From Heterodera schachtii (lineage: Eukaryota; Nematoda; Chromadorea; Rhabditida; Heteroderidae), in NCBI GenBank assembly GCA_023374025.1, contig SIJG01000025.1, forward strand, positions 1,320,610-1,384,609: a stretch of 64,000 nt of DNA. Reading direction: 5' to 3'. The position numbers and the translations under genes are program-made. Shown piece after piece: positions 54,543 to 64,000 of the stretch (its first letter is position 1; every line of letters begins with the position of its first letter). A model generated the notes under the pieces. That model ran no database searches, had not been told where the DNA came from, and saw only the letters and a program-made list of their open reading frames with translations.

Positions 54543-55591
54543 AAATTGCAAATGATGGATAAGTGATGGGACTTCATCTTCCAAGTAAAAAATCAAACTT
54601 CAATTTTTTGATGGGCTCCTTTGCCGAGATACATCATTTTTCGTTTATTTTATAATAGCATTTTTTGATATTCATTTTAATTAAAAAAATTTTGGGTTTT
54701 CATTTTGCATTTAAAAATATAAACTATTCAAATTTAATGTTTAATTGATTTGAATTTGTAAAAAAATAATAATAATTGATATTAATTTGTATGGGTCTTA
54801 ATTATATTTTATAATCATTCTCTAATTATTTTCTTAAAAAACGTACTTTCAGAAAATTAATATTAAAAATTTGATTCTGGTCGGTTTTATGCGTCCTATG
54901 AATGAGACATTACTCTGTTTCTTTGGACCTAACTTTTTTTCTTATGGAATTTTATGACCATAACTTTTTTATAATTTTGTAAAAAAAAATTCCTAAATAA
55001 ATGTTCTGATAGAGAACACTTAAAGGTATTCAATAATACCATGAAACTTTATTTTGGTCGAATTTTGAGCCATGTTATGAATTTATATAAATTACATTTA
55101 GCAAATCTCATTAAATTTAAATAAAACCCGCAAGATTGATTTTCTTGCCCGTTAATTAAATCACTCACATTAAATTGAAAATTTATTATTCTAAAGCAAA
55201 AGATTGCCAAATCTGCGTGTTCAATTTCCAATTATTAAAAAAGATTTCTGTCCAATTTTGACATTAATATAAATTGAATCATTAAAATTGGCATTTTAGC
55301 CAAAAAATTTATTAGTTTATTGATAATCACATATTTCAAAAGGTCTTTTTTGTTCAAATGACAACATAATTGCATTATTAAATGAACCTTTTTTTTGTGT
55401 GTGGGCGGCTTCCACAAAATTTTGTGTGACTTTTGAACTTCAATGAATGAATTCTTTATAAATGTAAGTGAAGCATGCTCCCTCCCTATGACACTTATAT
55501 TGTAATAATATTTTTTATTAATAAAAAATATTTTTAGCGGATTTTTTGTCAATGTAAATCTAATTTATTTTATATTTTAAAGTTTATTAAT
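54543..55591. other. 3' flank of TIL gene 2 and CBM14 promoter
   Basis: 54543-54960 continues the similarity with 48268-48680. 54900-55080 is a reverse-oriented piece of the common MITE. The open frames at 55049-55552 on the minus strand have no supporting features. Confidence 0.5.
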
Positions 55592-56771
55592 ATGCTTTTA
55601 TATTTATTTTTATGTTTATGTCTACATTATTCCGTTTTTGGAGACGGGTAAGAAAAACCTAAACAAATGTTTAGGTCGTTCGTACGCATATGAAAATATA
55701 ATAATTTGTTAGAGTTATTTTCACCAAAATGGAAAATATTTGAGAATTTTTAACTAAAATTTTTGGAATTAATGAGAAAATTTAACTCTCCGTGAGAAAC
55801 TTATTTCTAACCAGCCAACTAACTGACTGCTAAGGTGGCCTTGATTTTAAAAATCGACAAATTCTCTTGACTATCAAAAAAGTCTGGGATTTTCCTACCT
55901 TTGCTTAACGAAGCTTACAGGAGAGATTTCCGAGGGTAGGATAGGGTGATTTGCCGAAAAAAATAATAATACAAAAATATAAAAAATAAAATTTCAGTCC
56001 GCCGCACATTTTCTCGGCACCATCGAAATGTGAAAGTGGGACTTTGTTTGCGCCAACGTTTTGTTCATCGCATTTCTTCTATTTGTGCTCAAATGGACAA
56101 CCGATCAGAATGAAATGTCCGGCAGACCTTGTGTTTGACCAACTGATTTCTGTGTGCAACTACAAAAACGCATGCGGCAAAAGACAACAACCGTATGCTT
56201 CTTGTGGAAAAATTACGATATTTTGAAAAATTTTAAACAATTTTCAGTTCTGGTTCACCTATACCATTACCGGCTCCGCTTCCACCGCCGCCTCCGCCCA
56301 CCCCGCCCCCGCCACAGTATCTGCCACCGCCTCCACCACCACCGCCTCCGCCACCACCGCCTCCGCCACCACCGCCTCTACCACCACCGCCTCCGCCACC
56401 TCCGCCTCCACCGCCCCCGCCACAGTATCTGCACCGCCACCACCGCCCTCCGCCACCACCGCCTCCGCCACCACCGCCTCCGACCGCCCCCGCCACAGTA
56501 TCTGCCACCGCCACCACCACCACGCCTCCGCCACCACCGCCTCCGCCACACCGCCTCTACCACCACCGCCTCCGCCACCTCCGCCTCCACCGCCCCCGCC
56601 ACAGTATCTGCCCACCGCCACCACCGCCTCCGCCACCACCGCATCCGACCACCACCGCCTCCGCCACCACCGCCTCCGCCACCCGCCTCCCCCGCCGCCT
56701 CCGCCTACTCGGCTCGCGGGCCACCACCATCATATTACGGGCTTGTCTTAATGCGGGATGGATTGGATTAA
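55592..56771 (+). CDS. Secreted chitin-binding (CBM14) protein with proline-rich tail
   Basis: Exon 1 55592-55647 encodes a signal peptide (MLLYLFLCLCLHYSVFGDG). Exon 2 55998-56192 encodes one peritrophin-A/CBM14 domain: six cysteines in SKCESGTLFAPTFCSSHFFY, LCSNGQPIRMKCP and FDQLISVCNYKNACG. CBM14 binds chitin, as in eggshell or cuticle. Exon 3 from 56248 encodes GSPIPLPAP then long polyproline broken by PPQYLPP, in units of roughly 140 bp. Indels in the array move the proline frame, so the C-terminus is uncertain; the last open frame ends ARGPPPSYYGLVLMRDGLD at 56771. The tail may be extensin-like or cross-linked. Confidence 0.72.
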
Positions 56772-57275
56772 AAAATGATTTGTTTAAAATGGATGATCCA
56801 CATATTAATATTCGTAAATGTTATGTTAAACCAGACGCGGACAATTTATGTGAAATTAAAAAATATTTGTTTTTTTTCAAATGATGTCATTTTTGGTGAC
56901 ATTTCCTGTTCATAAATATTGCGAAAATATTATTTATTAGGTGAATATAAGGTTGAAAAAAACCATCATTTAAATTGATTTTCAATCGCAAATTTTTCTA
57001 GCTTATTCCATTACTTACAAATTATTGTTTTAATGCATCATATGTATTCAATTCAATTGAAATAATAAATTCTTTAAAATTTAATCAAATAAATAAACAT
57101 CACATTAATAATTTAATAATTATCGCCACCCTTTAATATTATGTTGTTATTTTATTATTTTCTTTATTTAATACTTTTGAAAAAAATAATTAAAATATTA
57201 AAAAGTAAAAAAATATAGCTGGCGAAACTAGTAATTATCAAAAAATTTTTTTAGCAACTTTTACGCTTTCGCCAA
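56772..57275. other. Intergenic, nothing recognised
   Basis: AT-rich DNA between the CBM14 gene and the kinase-like gene. No repeat ends, exons or promoter motifs were identified. Confidence 0.4.
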
Positions 57276-59725
57276 ATGGATTTTATGCTTTCCATTTTTC
57301 TATTTGTGCTATTAAAAATTTTAAAGTTTTCATCGCCATTTATTACCAATTGTAATGGATTTGCCACTGAAAATATGCTTCCATTTGAAGAATTCATATC
57401 AGCCAAAAATGATGGACGCGAGCATAACATTTGGAAAACTGTTTTTTCAATCGATTCAAAACCCTCAGCAGATGGCCAAGTATAAAATATTTAGAAAAAA
57501 TAATAATTTTGAAAATTTTTAGATTTTTGGTGGTTATATGAATGAAGAAAAAGTGTCAAGAAATGACCAAAAGTTTGTCGAAAAATGCGTGGCAATAAAA
57601 ATTTCTATAAATCGCATACAAGAACAGCAGATTATCAACGGAGTTCAAGTTTTAGATGAGATTCAAAAAATTGAGGAATCAAAGAGAAAACACATTATTG
57701 GACTAATTGATTAGTGAGTTACAGGGATTGCCCACTGAATTCAGAGTTTGGCAATTACTAATTGCGAACTTAAAAGTTATTTTACAGTTATTAAATAATA
57801 GGATTTTGAATGTTGCAACCCTAGGTTCATACAAGGGTGTATGAGACCCTTGACTTCTGAGGGGGGAGGCCCCCCCCCCCCCCCCCCGAGCGACGACTTT
57901 TTTTTTTTTGCACATAGGTCTCTTATTTTTTGTTGCAGTTTTTACATAAAAAAAAAAAAATTAAGGGGTAGGAGCCGGCGGTGCTGATAGAAGGCACGAG
58001 GAAAATCTTGGAAACTTTTTGACTGATTTTTTAAATAAATTTTATTCAAAATTGGCAATTTTTGAGTCAAATTTAAAAACATAGAGAAATTTAGGGTCCG
58101 GCAACTCCGTTATGCGCCGGCGGGCAAAATCAATTTATTTAGTTTGAATTAATTTTTTTATAAATGTTTTCACATCTTTGCTCATTTTGGAGCTTTTTTA
58201 ATAAATCAACTAATGTAAATAATTGAGAAATTTTACCCTATTTATAAAAAATATTATGTTTTTGAAAGGAATGAAATAAAAAATTTCAATTATAATTATT
58301 TAAAAAATTCTCTTTTTACGATTTCTTTTAGCGGCACTTTGACGAGTCGTCCTGCTGAAACTGAAAATTCATATTCTGTGCTCATAATGGAACTTGGTGT
58401 AATAAGTTTACGTGAACAATTAGGACGAAGATTACACTTTGAAATACCAATGGAAGAAATTGAATTAATAAAAGAAATTAAAAGAATGGCACAGCCTTTA
58501 AAAGAATTACATCAAGGTAATTAAGAAAAGACAAACAATCAAAAATAATTAATCTGTTTAAATTATTCTCAATTGATTTCTTATTAATACATAATAATTA
58601 GAAAATTTATATCACCGTTATCAGAAAGTTAATTTATATAATTGGGTAAAATAAATATATAATTTTTTGTTTATTTATTTCAATTTTTGCCATATTAATC
58701 ACTAGAGATGGTATTTTTAAGCAAATGCCTAAATTCGTGTGTAATAACGTTGAGATAAGCAGGCTTCTAGGATCAATTTTATAATGCCTATTTTTTGCAC
58801 TTGGCATTTTAGGAATTAAAAAATATATTAAAATTTTTTTAAGTTGCTGCTCATCTTAATTATAGTATTGATAAACTCATTTTTGTGCCAATTAATCCAA
58901 ATGGAAACGAAAAACTTGTGAAACTAATTGATTTCGACCGGGCACAAATTATTCGCATTTACAACAACAGCGAACCATGCAATGAAATTGAGGAAGAACC
59001 AGCAATCATGGCTGATACAACAACCGTAATACACAGTACATTGGACATCGGAAAATACAGTAGCCCTGAAATATTTGTGGGCAACAGACAAGTTAAAGAA
59101 ATAAGAATAAATGAAAGAATTCATAATAATATTATAATTAGGCTGTGGGCACACGAAAACCCAAACGAAAAGTCTAAAATGATGTTTTTAATGTCAGGAA
59201 AAAATTAAAAAAATTCTTGCTCAATAGTAAAAAATTAAATAAAAACAAATAGAAAAAATAGCAAATTTTGTGTTAAACTAAACTAATATTTTATTTTAAA
59301 TTTTTTTTTTTTGCAATTAACCCATCTTTTAAAAGTTAATTTATTAATTGAAAAATTAAGTTGTCTGTGAAAGCGGATATTTGGTCATTCGGAATTTCTG
59401 TTTATGAGGCAATTCTGGTGGCAAAAGATAAATACGGCAAAAAAGAGGTTTTGTATTTGATTTAAATTATTCCAAATTAAAAATTATTGAAATTTATAGG
59501 AAATTCCAAATGTTTTAAATTCCATTGCAACGCTTCACCGTGGCTTTGCAATTGATCAAAATGGCCTTAAATCGGAATGAAATTAATTTCAACAACAATG
59601 ATTGGTTACAATTCAGCAGTGGATTTAAATTGGCAGTGAAAGCCATTTTGAAAATTTGGAAGGATCAGCCAAAAATTGCGCTTTTAATTATGGTATTTTC
59701 AGTTTTTAATATAAATCTTAAGTAA
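57276..59725 (+). CDS. Secreted protein-kinase-like pseudokinase
   Basis: Exons 57276-57479, 57523-57713, 58332-58516, about 58601-58647, 58866-59090, 59361-59447 and 59500-. The N-terminus MDFMLSIFLFVLLKILKFSS is a signal peptide or anchor. N-lobe: VAIKI with its lysine, helix C EIQKIEESKRKHIIGLID, hinge YSVLIMELG. The catalytic loop reads LYHRYQKVN, so HRD is HRY. The metal site reads LIDFDRAQ, so DFG is DFD. GKYSSPEIF matches the APE motif and KADIWSFGI matches DxWSxG. The phase does not close between the HRY exon and 58866, and the frame after 59500 stops at about 59579 while another frame stays open to 59725. It is either a catalytically dead secreted kinase-like protein or a young pseudogene. 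Introns carry MITE debris. Confidence 0.65.
57825..58130. mobile_element. hAT-related MITE debris in kinase intron 2
   Basis: An inverted end-like CAAGGGTGTATGAGACCCTTG at 57832-57852, then long G and C runs. Two copies of the GC-rich palindromic core follow at 57972-58002 and 58095-58127, about 122 bp apart. Outer boundaries not defined. Confidence 0.5.
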
Positions 59726-60213
59726 GCTAAATTATAACAATTTTTTTTAATTTTCGTAGATATTTCTGGTGCTAGGTTTTCTTTATTCCGCCACCAGGCA
59801 GCTGCTTAAGAATTTTCAAATAAATTTCAAAAAATTAGAAATACAAAAAAATTAAATTATCAAGAAGCTCATTAGAAAAAAACTTTGAGATACCGAATAA
59901 TACCAAACCAAAAAGATTTGGTTCTATTCTAGTTAACGCTTCCGATCAATGACTATCCTCAGTTTCTTGGACCATAATTTATTCATATTTGTACAATGCC
60001 TACATTCTTGGTATCAAACAAGAGCTTAAAGTCTAGGGAATTTATAAATGCAAGAAATGAGCAAATGCTTTCATTTTAACAACAAGAATATATACATATG
60101 GCCTATGAAACTGAATCAGACTAATATTTTTAAGTTTTTTATTTTTTTGTATTAAAAAGCGTTTGGGTTTTTAATGATTCACCTTTTAATAAAATTAAAA
60201 AACACAGAGTTCG

Positions 60214-60543
60214 CTTCAAGTGAATTCGCTTGACAGAATTACAGCGATTGGTATTATGGATTTTTTGAATGGAAATTGCATACCTTTACAAATTGTCAAA
60301 ATGGACAATATGCTCGACAATTTGTATGTTTTTCCGAATCTTTCAATTGGGAATCTGCAAGAACACATTTTGGCACTGATAAATGTTCAGAAAAAATGTT
60401 TGCCATGCGTTTATATTGGACGCAAAAACAATTTACATCATTTGTACGGGAAAATGGTTAAAAAAGTTGGCAAAGTGTTCAATGAATTCAAATCGAAAAA
60501 CATTGAAATTTGTGATACAAAAAATGTAAATTTTGAATTTTAA
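60214..60543 (+). CDS. Possible last exon, unrecognised
   Basis: After an AG acceptor (ACACAG) an open frame of about 110 residues ends at TAA. It includes NSLDRITAIGIMDFLNGNCI and LQEHILALINVQKKCLPC. Texture is coding. It could be the C-terminus of the kinase-like gene or a remnant of a neighbour. No domain recognised. Confidence 0.4.
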   Translation, partial: LQVNSLDRITAIGIMDFLNGNCIPLQIVKMDNMLDNLYVFPNLSIGNLQEHILALINVQKKCLPCVYIGRKNNLHHLYGKMVKKVGKVFNEFKSKNIEICDTKNVNFEF

Positions 60544-60604
60544 AAGTTCCATCCAAAGTATGGCACTTTATGTTTTCGTAAATTTTGTGATGTTAAGATT
60601 TATA

Positions 60605-61466
60605 CAGGGTGCGGCATAAGTTCTGCAACCTGCCTTTCCATGGAAAATTCCAGTTCAAAATAAAAAGAAAATCATATAACTTGGCTATTTCATTTAATAG
60701 GAACTTAGTTATTAGAAAATTATTAAGTCCAAAGTAGCCACTATGGGCTGAGATACATGCGTTCAAACGCTTCCGAAAATTGACCCAAATGTCCGCACCT
60801 ATTTTTTCGGTAATTTCGTCTGAGGTCTGAGAAAATTTTTACCATCAAACGCCATTGTAACAGTCAAAATCGGTGTTAATTGTTCCGACAGAAGGGGTAC
60901 GCTATAAAAAAAACACCAAAAGGAGCCATTTCCACCAGTCCATGATGTTTTGGGGAGGCACTTGTGCCATCGGCAAGACTCCCCTGGTGTTAATCAAAAA
61001 AACACCAAAAGGGCACTTTAGAAAAAACAATTCGTCCTTCAGAGGATTGTACAACGACGCACGGGCCGAAAACATCAATTCAGCTGAGTGAATTCTGTTT
61101 CATGGATTTTGGGGCCAAGACATTTGGCCCTCAAATTTGCCGAATTTGAATCCACTTGACATTTCCACTTGGTCATTTATGGACCAGAATCTGAACAAGC
61201 GATAGCAGCAAATTAGGCGCTGAAGGAGGCTTTTCAGCGTGCCTGGGACGAAATTGCCGAAAAAATAGGTGCGGACATTTTGGTCAATTTTCGGAAGCGT
61301 TTGAACGCATGTATCTCAGCCCATAGTGGCTACTTTGGACTTTTGATGTAATTTTCTAATAACTAAGTTCCTATTAAATGAAATAGCCAAGTTATATGAT
61401 TTTCTTTTTATTTTGAACTGGAATTTTCCATGGAAAGGCAGGTTGCAGAACTTATGCCGCACCCTG
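60605..61466 (+). mobile_element. Degenerate Tc1/mariner element
   Basis: 862 bp flanked by TA; inverted repeats of about 215 bp beginning CAGGGTGCGGCATAAG. Between them are transposase remnants. HFHQSMMFWGG...GKTPLVLIKKTPKG matches the region around the second catalytic Asp block. FWGQDIWPSNLPNLNPLD matches the WPxNSPDLNPLD signature near the third catalytic residue. The first part of the transposase is deleted and stops intervene. Confidence 0.85.
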
Positions 61467-61813
61467 TAGACAAATAAATATTGTCTTTAATGGAAAAAAA
61501 GTCATACCCAAAGAGTTAATTTTGTTTCTGGGTCATTTTATAAATTTATTTCAATCTGACCCGTTTGTTGTGAGAGGCTTTAAAAACTATTGCTTTATTG
61601 ATAAAAAGTGATTTCTTCAGTGATGATTTCTTCATTGAGTGATTTATTCAGTAAAATAATGACCTATCTTTTTACGAAAAGCATTTTAATATTTAAAATT
61701 AAAACCCGTACTAAATATTTAAATAATATTTAAAATACACATAAAACTAAAATTTCATTGACTACGCATTGGCAGCAAAACTTTGTGCACCATCTTTTTT
61801 TTTTGCAAATCAG

Positions 61814-61878
61814 TACATCGATTTGATCATACTTTCCATCGGAATTGATCGGCTGAACAGCATAATGTTCCCAATTTT
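61814..61878 (+). pseudogene. SRSX-like chemoreceptor fragment
   Basis: An exon-like stretch after TTGCAAATCAG encodes YIDLIILSIGIDRLNSIMFP and stops at a GTAAGA donor. IGIDRL.S..FP matches the end of TM3 in nematode SRSX-type receptors. The following exon does not stay open, and an hAT end lies 100 bp downstream. No other exons were found. Confidence 0.45.
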
Positions 61879-61977
61879 GTAAGAGAAATTATTTAAAAAT
61901 ATCATATATTTATTTTTTAATTTTTAGGGAGAAGATTTAAATGGTTTATTGCCACAAATTGACTTCTATATAAATCA

Positions 61978-62400
61978 GGGTTGTTCCGGGACGAGAAAAA
62001 TACCGGGTCGGGATTCGGGTCGGGTCGGCCGAAAAATCACCGGGTCGGGTTTCGGGACGAGAAAAATGTAGGGATTCGGGTTTCAGGATTCGGGTCAATT
62101 GACAAATTTTTGTTATATGTTCAAAATCAAAAAGAAAAAATTTTTATTCGAATGAATGGACCTTACCCGTATACGGGTTTTTAATCAGTAAGGATGTAAA
62201 TTATATGTAAACATCACGAAGTTTTAAAAAATTCAAATTTTTTTTTGTTAAACTTGAAAATTCAATAAAAATTTTAACGTGAATTTTCCAAGTTCATCCA
62301 GTCCCGCGGGTCCGCACAAAATTTTTGGATTACATTGAGGGCTTGTGATTCGAAATTTTTGCAGGACCGTATCCCGCTGGATTAATCCCGTAAAATCCTG
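61978..62400. mobile_element. hAT-type element end with CGGGTCGGG repeats
   Basis: Left end CAGGGTTGTTCCGGGACGAG, followed by TCGGGTTTCGGGACG-type short repeats to about 62100. GC-rich patches at 62300-62415 (TCCCGCGGG, CGCGGGATCC) may be the other end or a second relic. No closing CCCTG end was found. Confidence 0.5.
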
Positions 62401-62531
62401 CGCGGGATCCCATCAAAGGTTTTTTAATTTGTTGCATTTAAGCAAAATTAGTTAACTTTTGCTTAGAATAGGGACTTCTTTTTTTAAAACTTTTGAAAAA
62501 AACATTAAAAAACATGAACTTTTGTTATAAC

Positions 62532-63199
62532 TAGGGTTATAAATTATATGGATTATGCTATGAAGAAAGAGGCTCAAAAATAGCATTTCTACTTTAAAAT
62601 TTTTTGATTTGTAGAAAGTTTTTAGTCCATATAAATCCATATTTTGGGGGTTTTCGGGAATAAATCCATATTTAGCCGTTTTTGGGTTTTTAGTCCATAT
62701 TTTGGCCATTTTTAGTGAATTTTCACAAGAAAAATGAAAAAAAAGCGAAAAATACACCCTTAAAGATCGACTTTTTGGAAATTTTTAAAAAATACACCCC
62801 TAAAAGAGAATTTTTTCGAAATTTTGGAATTTTTTTTTAGCTATTTTGTCCACTTCAGAAAATTTTCGCTGCAAACAGAATGAGATTATCAAAAAATTTT
62901 TGAAAGTATTTGATTTGCAATTCTGAAGCTAGAATTTAATAAAATTGGAATTTTTAAATGTTAAATCCATTTTTGTGCAGTTTTTAGCTTATTTTTGAGT
63001 CTGTTTTAGCAAATATTGAATATAAATACATTTTTCTGAATTTTTTAGGTTTTAAAAGATATATTTTCGCAGTTTTTAGTCCATATTTTGGTCCATATTT
63101 GGCCATTTTTGAGCTTTTTAGTTCATATTTCGGGCTTTTTTTAGTCCATATTTTATGTCAATATTTGGCGTTTTTTAGTCCATATAATTTATAACCCTA
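62532..63199. mobile_element. hAT-type MITE with TAGTCCATATTTTGG arrays
   Basis: 668 bp. The ends TAGGGTTATAAATTATATGG and CCATATAATTTATAACCCTA are perfect inverted repeats. The 8-bp GTTATAAC flanks both sides (62524-62531, 63200-63207). Both subterminal zones consist of repeated TTAGTCCATATTTTGG. No transposase. Confidence 0.85.
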
Positions 63200-63451
63200 G
63201 TTATAACCTGTAAATTAACATTTGCAAACCTTACAATTTTTGTTTTTTCGAAAAAATTTTTTTAATTTCTTTTATTTGATTTAAATCAAAAATCGGAATT
63301 TAATAATTTTGTTAATCAAAATGTTGAAGAAATAGAACACACCCAAATGATCACCAAAAAAGTGAAATCATTTAAAAGTTTTTGAGCTTCCTTTACCTTA
63401 TGATAAAATGGCAGTTTTCAACAAAAATCAAAAAAATATTAAATCAAAACT

Positions 63452-64000
63452 AGGGCTGCACGGGCCCGGGTATTTGGGCAAAAACCGGGCCCGGGTATTA
63501 CCGGGTATTGAAAAGCCGGATACCGGGTCGGATACCAATTTATAAACCGTGTACCGGGTCGGGTACCCGGTAAAACCGGGTATTAAAAAAATTTTCAATT
63601 TTTATTTCCTTAAAATTATAATTTTACAGTAATTTTTTTTACTGTAATAAATACTAACGAAAATGTTCAACAAAAATCTTCATAAATAAGCAATTGATTA
63701 TTCTCCAAAATCTTCAAAAAGGTTTTCATCGGCCATCACTTCTTCATCCACCGCTTCATCATCCTCTTCCTTCAATTGAGTATTAGGTGCAAGCAAAAGC
63801 TGGTCCAAATTCGCTTTTATAATCAGAATTTTTTGGACTAGTTCGCCGGATAGTCTAAAACAGAGTTCTTTTGCCAAGTAGTTAAATTTTGAAAAACAAT
63901 TTCGAAGCGTATTGCTTAAAGCATGGGTTACAATATCCTAGCCCACATTAATTTTTTGAATTTTTTCATAATTAAATCATTTAAATTAGTTTTTCATTAA
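63452..64000. mobile_element. hAT element, partial, running off the window
   Basis: The end TAGGGCTGCACGGGCCCGGG is followed by CCGGGTATT/ACCGGGTCGG short repeats to about 63590, then a transposase C-terminus on the minus strand. The other end lies beyond position 64000. This is the only hAT element here with coding content. Confidence 0.6.
63698..63942 (-). pseudogene. hAT transposase C-terminal fragment
   Basis: An 80-residue frame ending at 63698 contains LCFRLSGELVQKILIIKANL, matching the conserved end of hAT transposases (the dimerisation region, RLS.E.VE.LV.LK.NL), then an acidic tail EEDDEAVDEEV. An in-frame stop (TAG) near 63940 interrupts the frame on its N-terminal side, and the rest is outside the window, so it is either a pseudogene or the last exon of one. 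Confidence 0.55.

Noticed and set aside
56233..56644. Glycine/valine-rich minus-strand frames
   Set aside because: Reverse reading of the CCNCC proline repeat of the CBM14 gene.
1..64000. CRISPR arrays, bacterial operons, riboswitches, rRNA or intact tRNA genes
   Set aside because: The genes have nuclear introns and eukaryotic families; repeats are transposon-related and not evenly spaced spacers. No tRNA cloverleaf or rRNA sequence was recognised by eye.

Overview
This is an AT-rich nuclear window from a nematode, most likely a plant-parasitic tylenchid of the root-knot or cyst group. The sequence supports this through small introns with GT/GC..AG borders, a nematode-only Srt chemoreceptor, an SRSX-like receptor fragment, and small secreted TIL and chitin-binding proteins. 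Above all there is a four-repeat annexin with a signal peptide, a type known as a secreted effector of these parasites. The species cannot be named from sequence reading alone. Exon borders below were derived by hand from splice sites and frame continuity.

Layout. 1-2.6 kb: repeats and a decayed copy of an Srt first exon. 2.6-6.1 kb: an intact eight-exon Srt receptor (+). 8.1-16.3 kb and 23.3-28 kb: an array of a secreted lysine-rich family with three helix-turn-helix-like repeats. Two members are intact or nearly so, three are frameshifted, and the rest are fragments. 10.45-13.66 kb and 19.44-24.7 kb are a segmental duplication carrying a gene copy and an hAT-like MITE. Between them, 16.4-19.2 kb holds a GC-rich repeat promoter with a TATA box, a coiled-coil gene and a PRC1/Ase1-like fragment. 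29.0-30.75 kb: two hAT-type elements inserted in one target site.

31.9-36.1 kb: secreted annexin-like gene (-). 37.5-38.75 kb: RING-H2 protein (-). 39.7-40.4 kb: secreted pioneer protein (-) whose stop codon comes from an hAT end. 42.9-46.6 kb: sugar-porter MFS transporter (+). 47.9-48.3 and 53.9-54.5 kb: two paralogous secreted TIL-domain proteins (+), separated by a young gag-protease LTR element (49.4-52.5 kb) nested in an older MITE. 55.6-56.8 kb: secreted CBM14 protein with a proline-rich tail. 57.3-60.5 kb: signal-peptide pseudokinase. 60.6-61.5 kb: dead Tc1/mariner element. 61.8-64 kb: SRSX fragment, hAT ends, an hAT MITE and an hAT transposase C-terminus at the window edge.

Theme. 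At least six predicted secreted proteins (HTH family, annexin, TIL pair, CBM14, pseudokinase, pioneer) sit in a region saturated with hAT-type non-autonomous elements. Many of these elements share a GC-rich palindromic core and differ in their terminal short repeats. Local duplication and transposition have copied, broken and trimmed the secreted genes.
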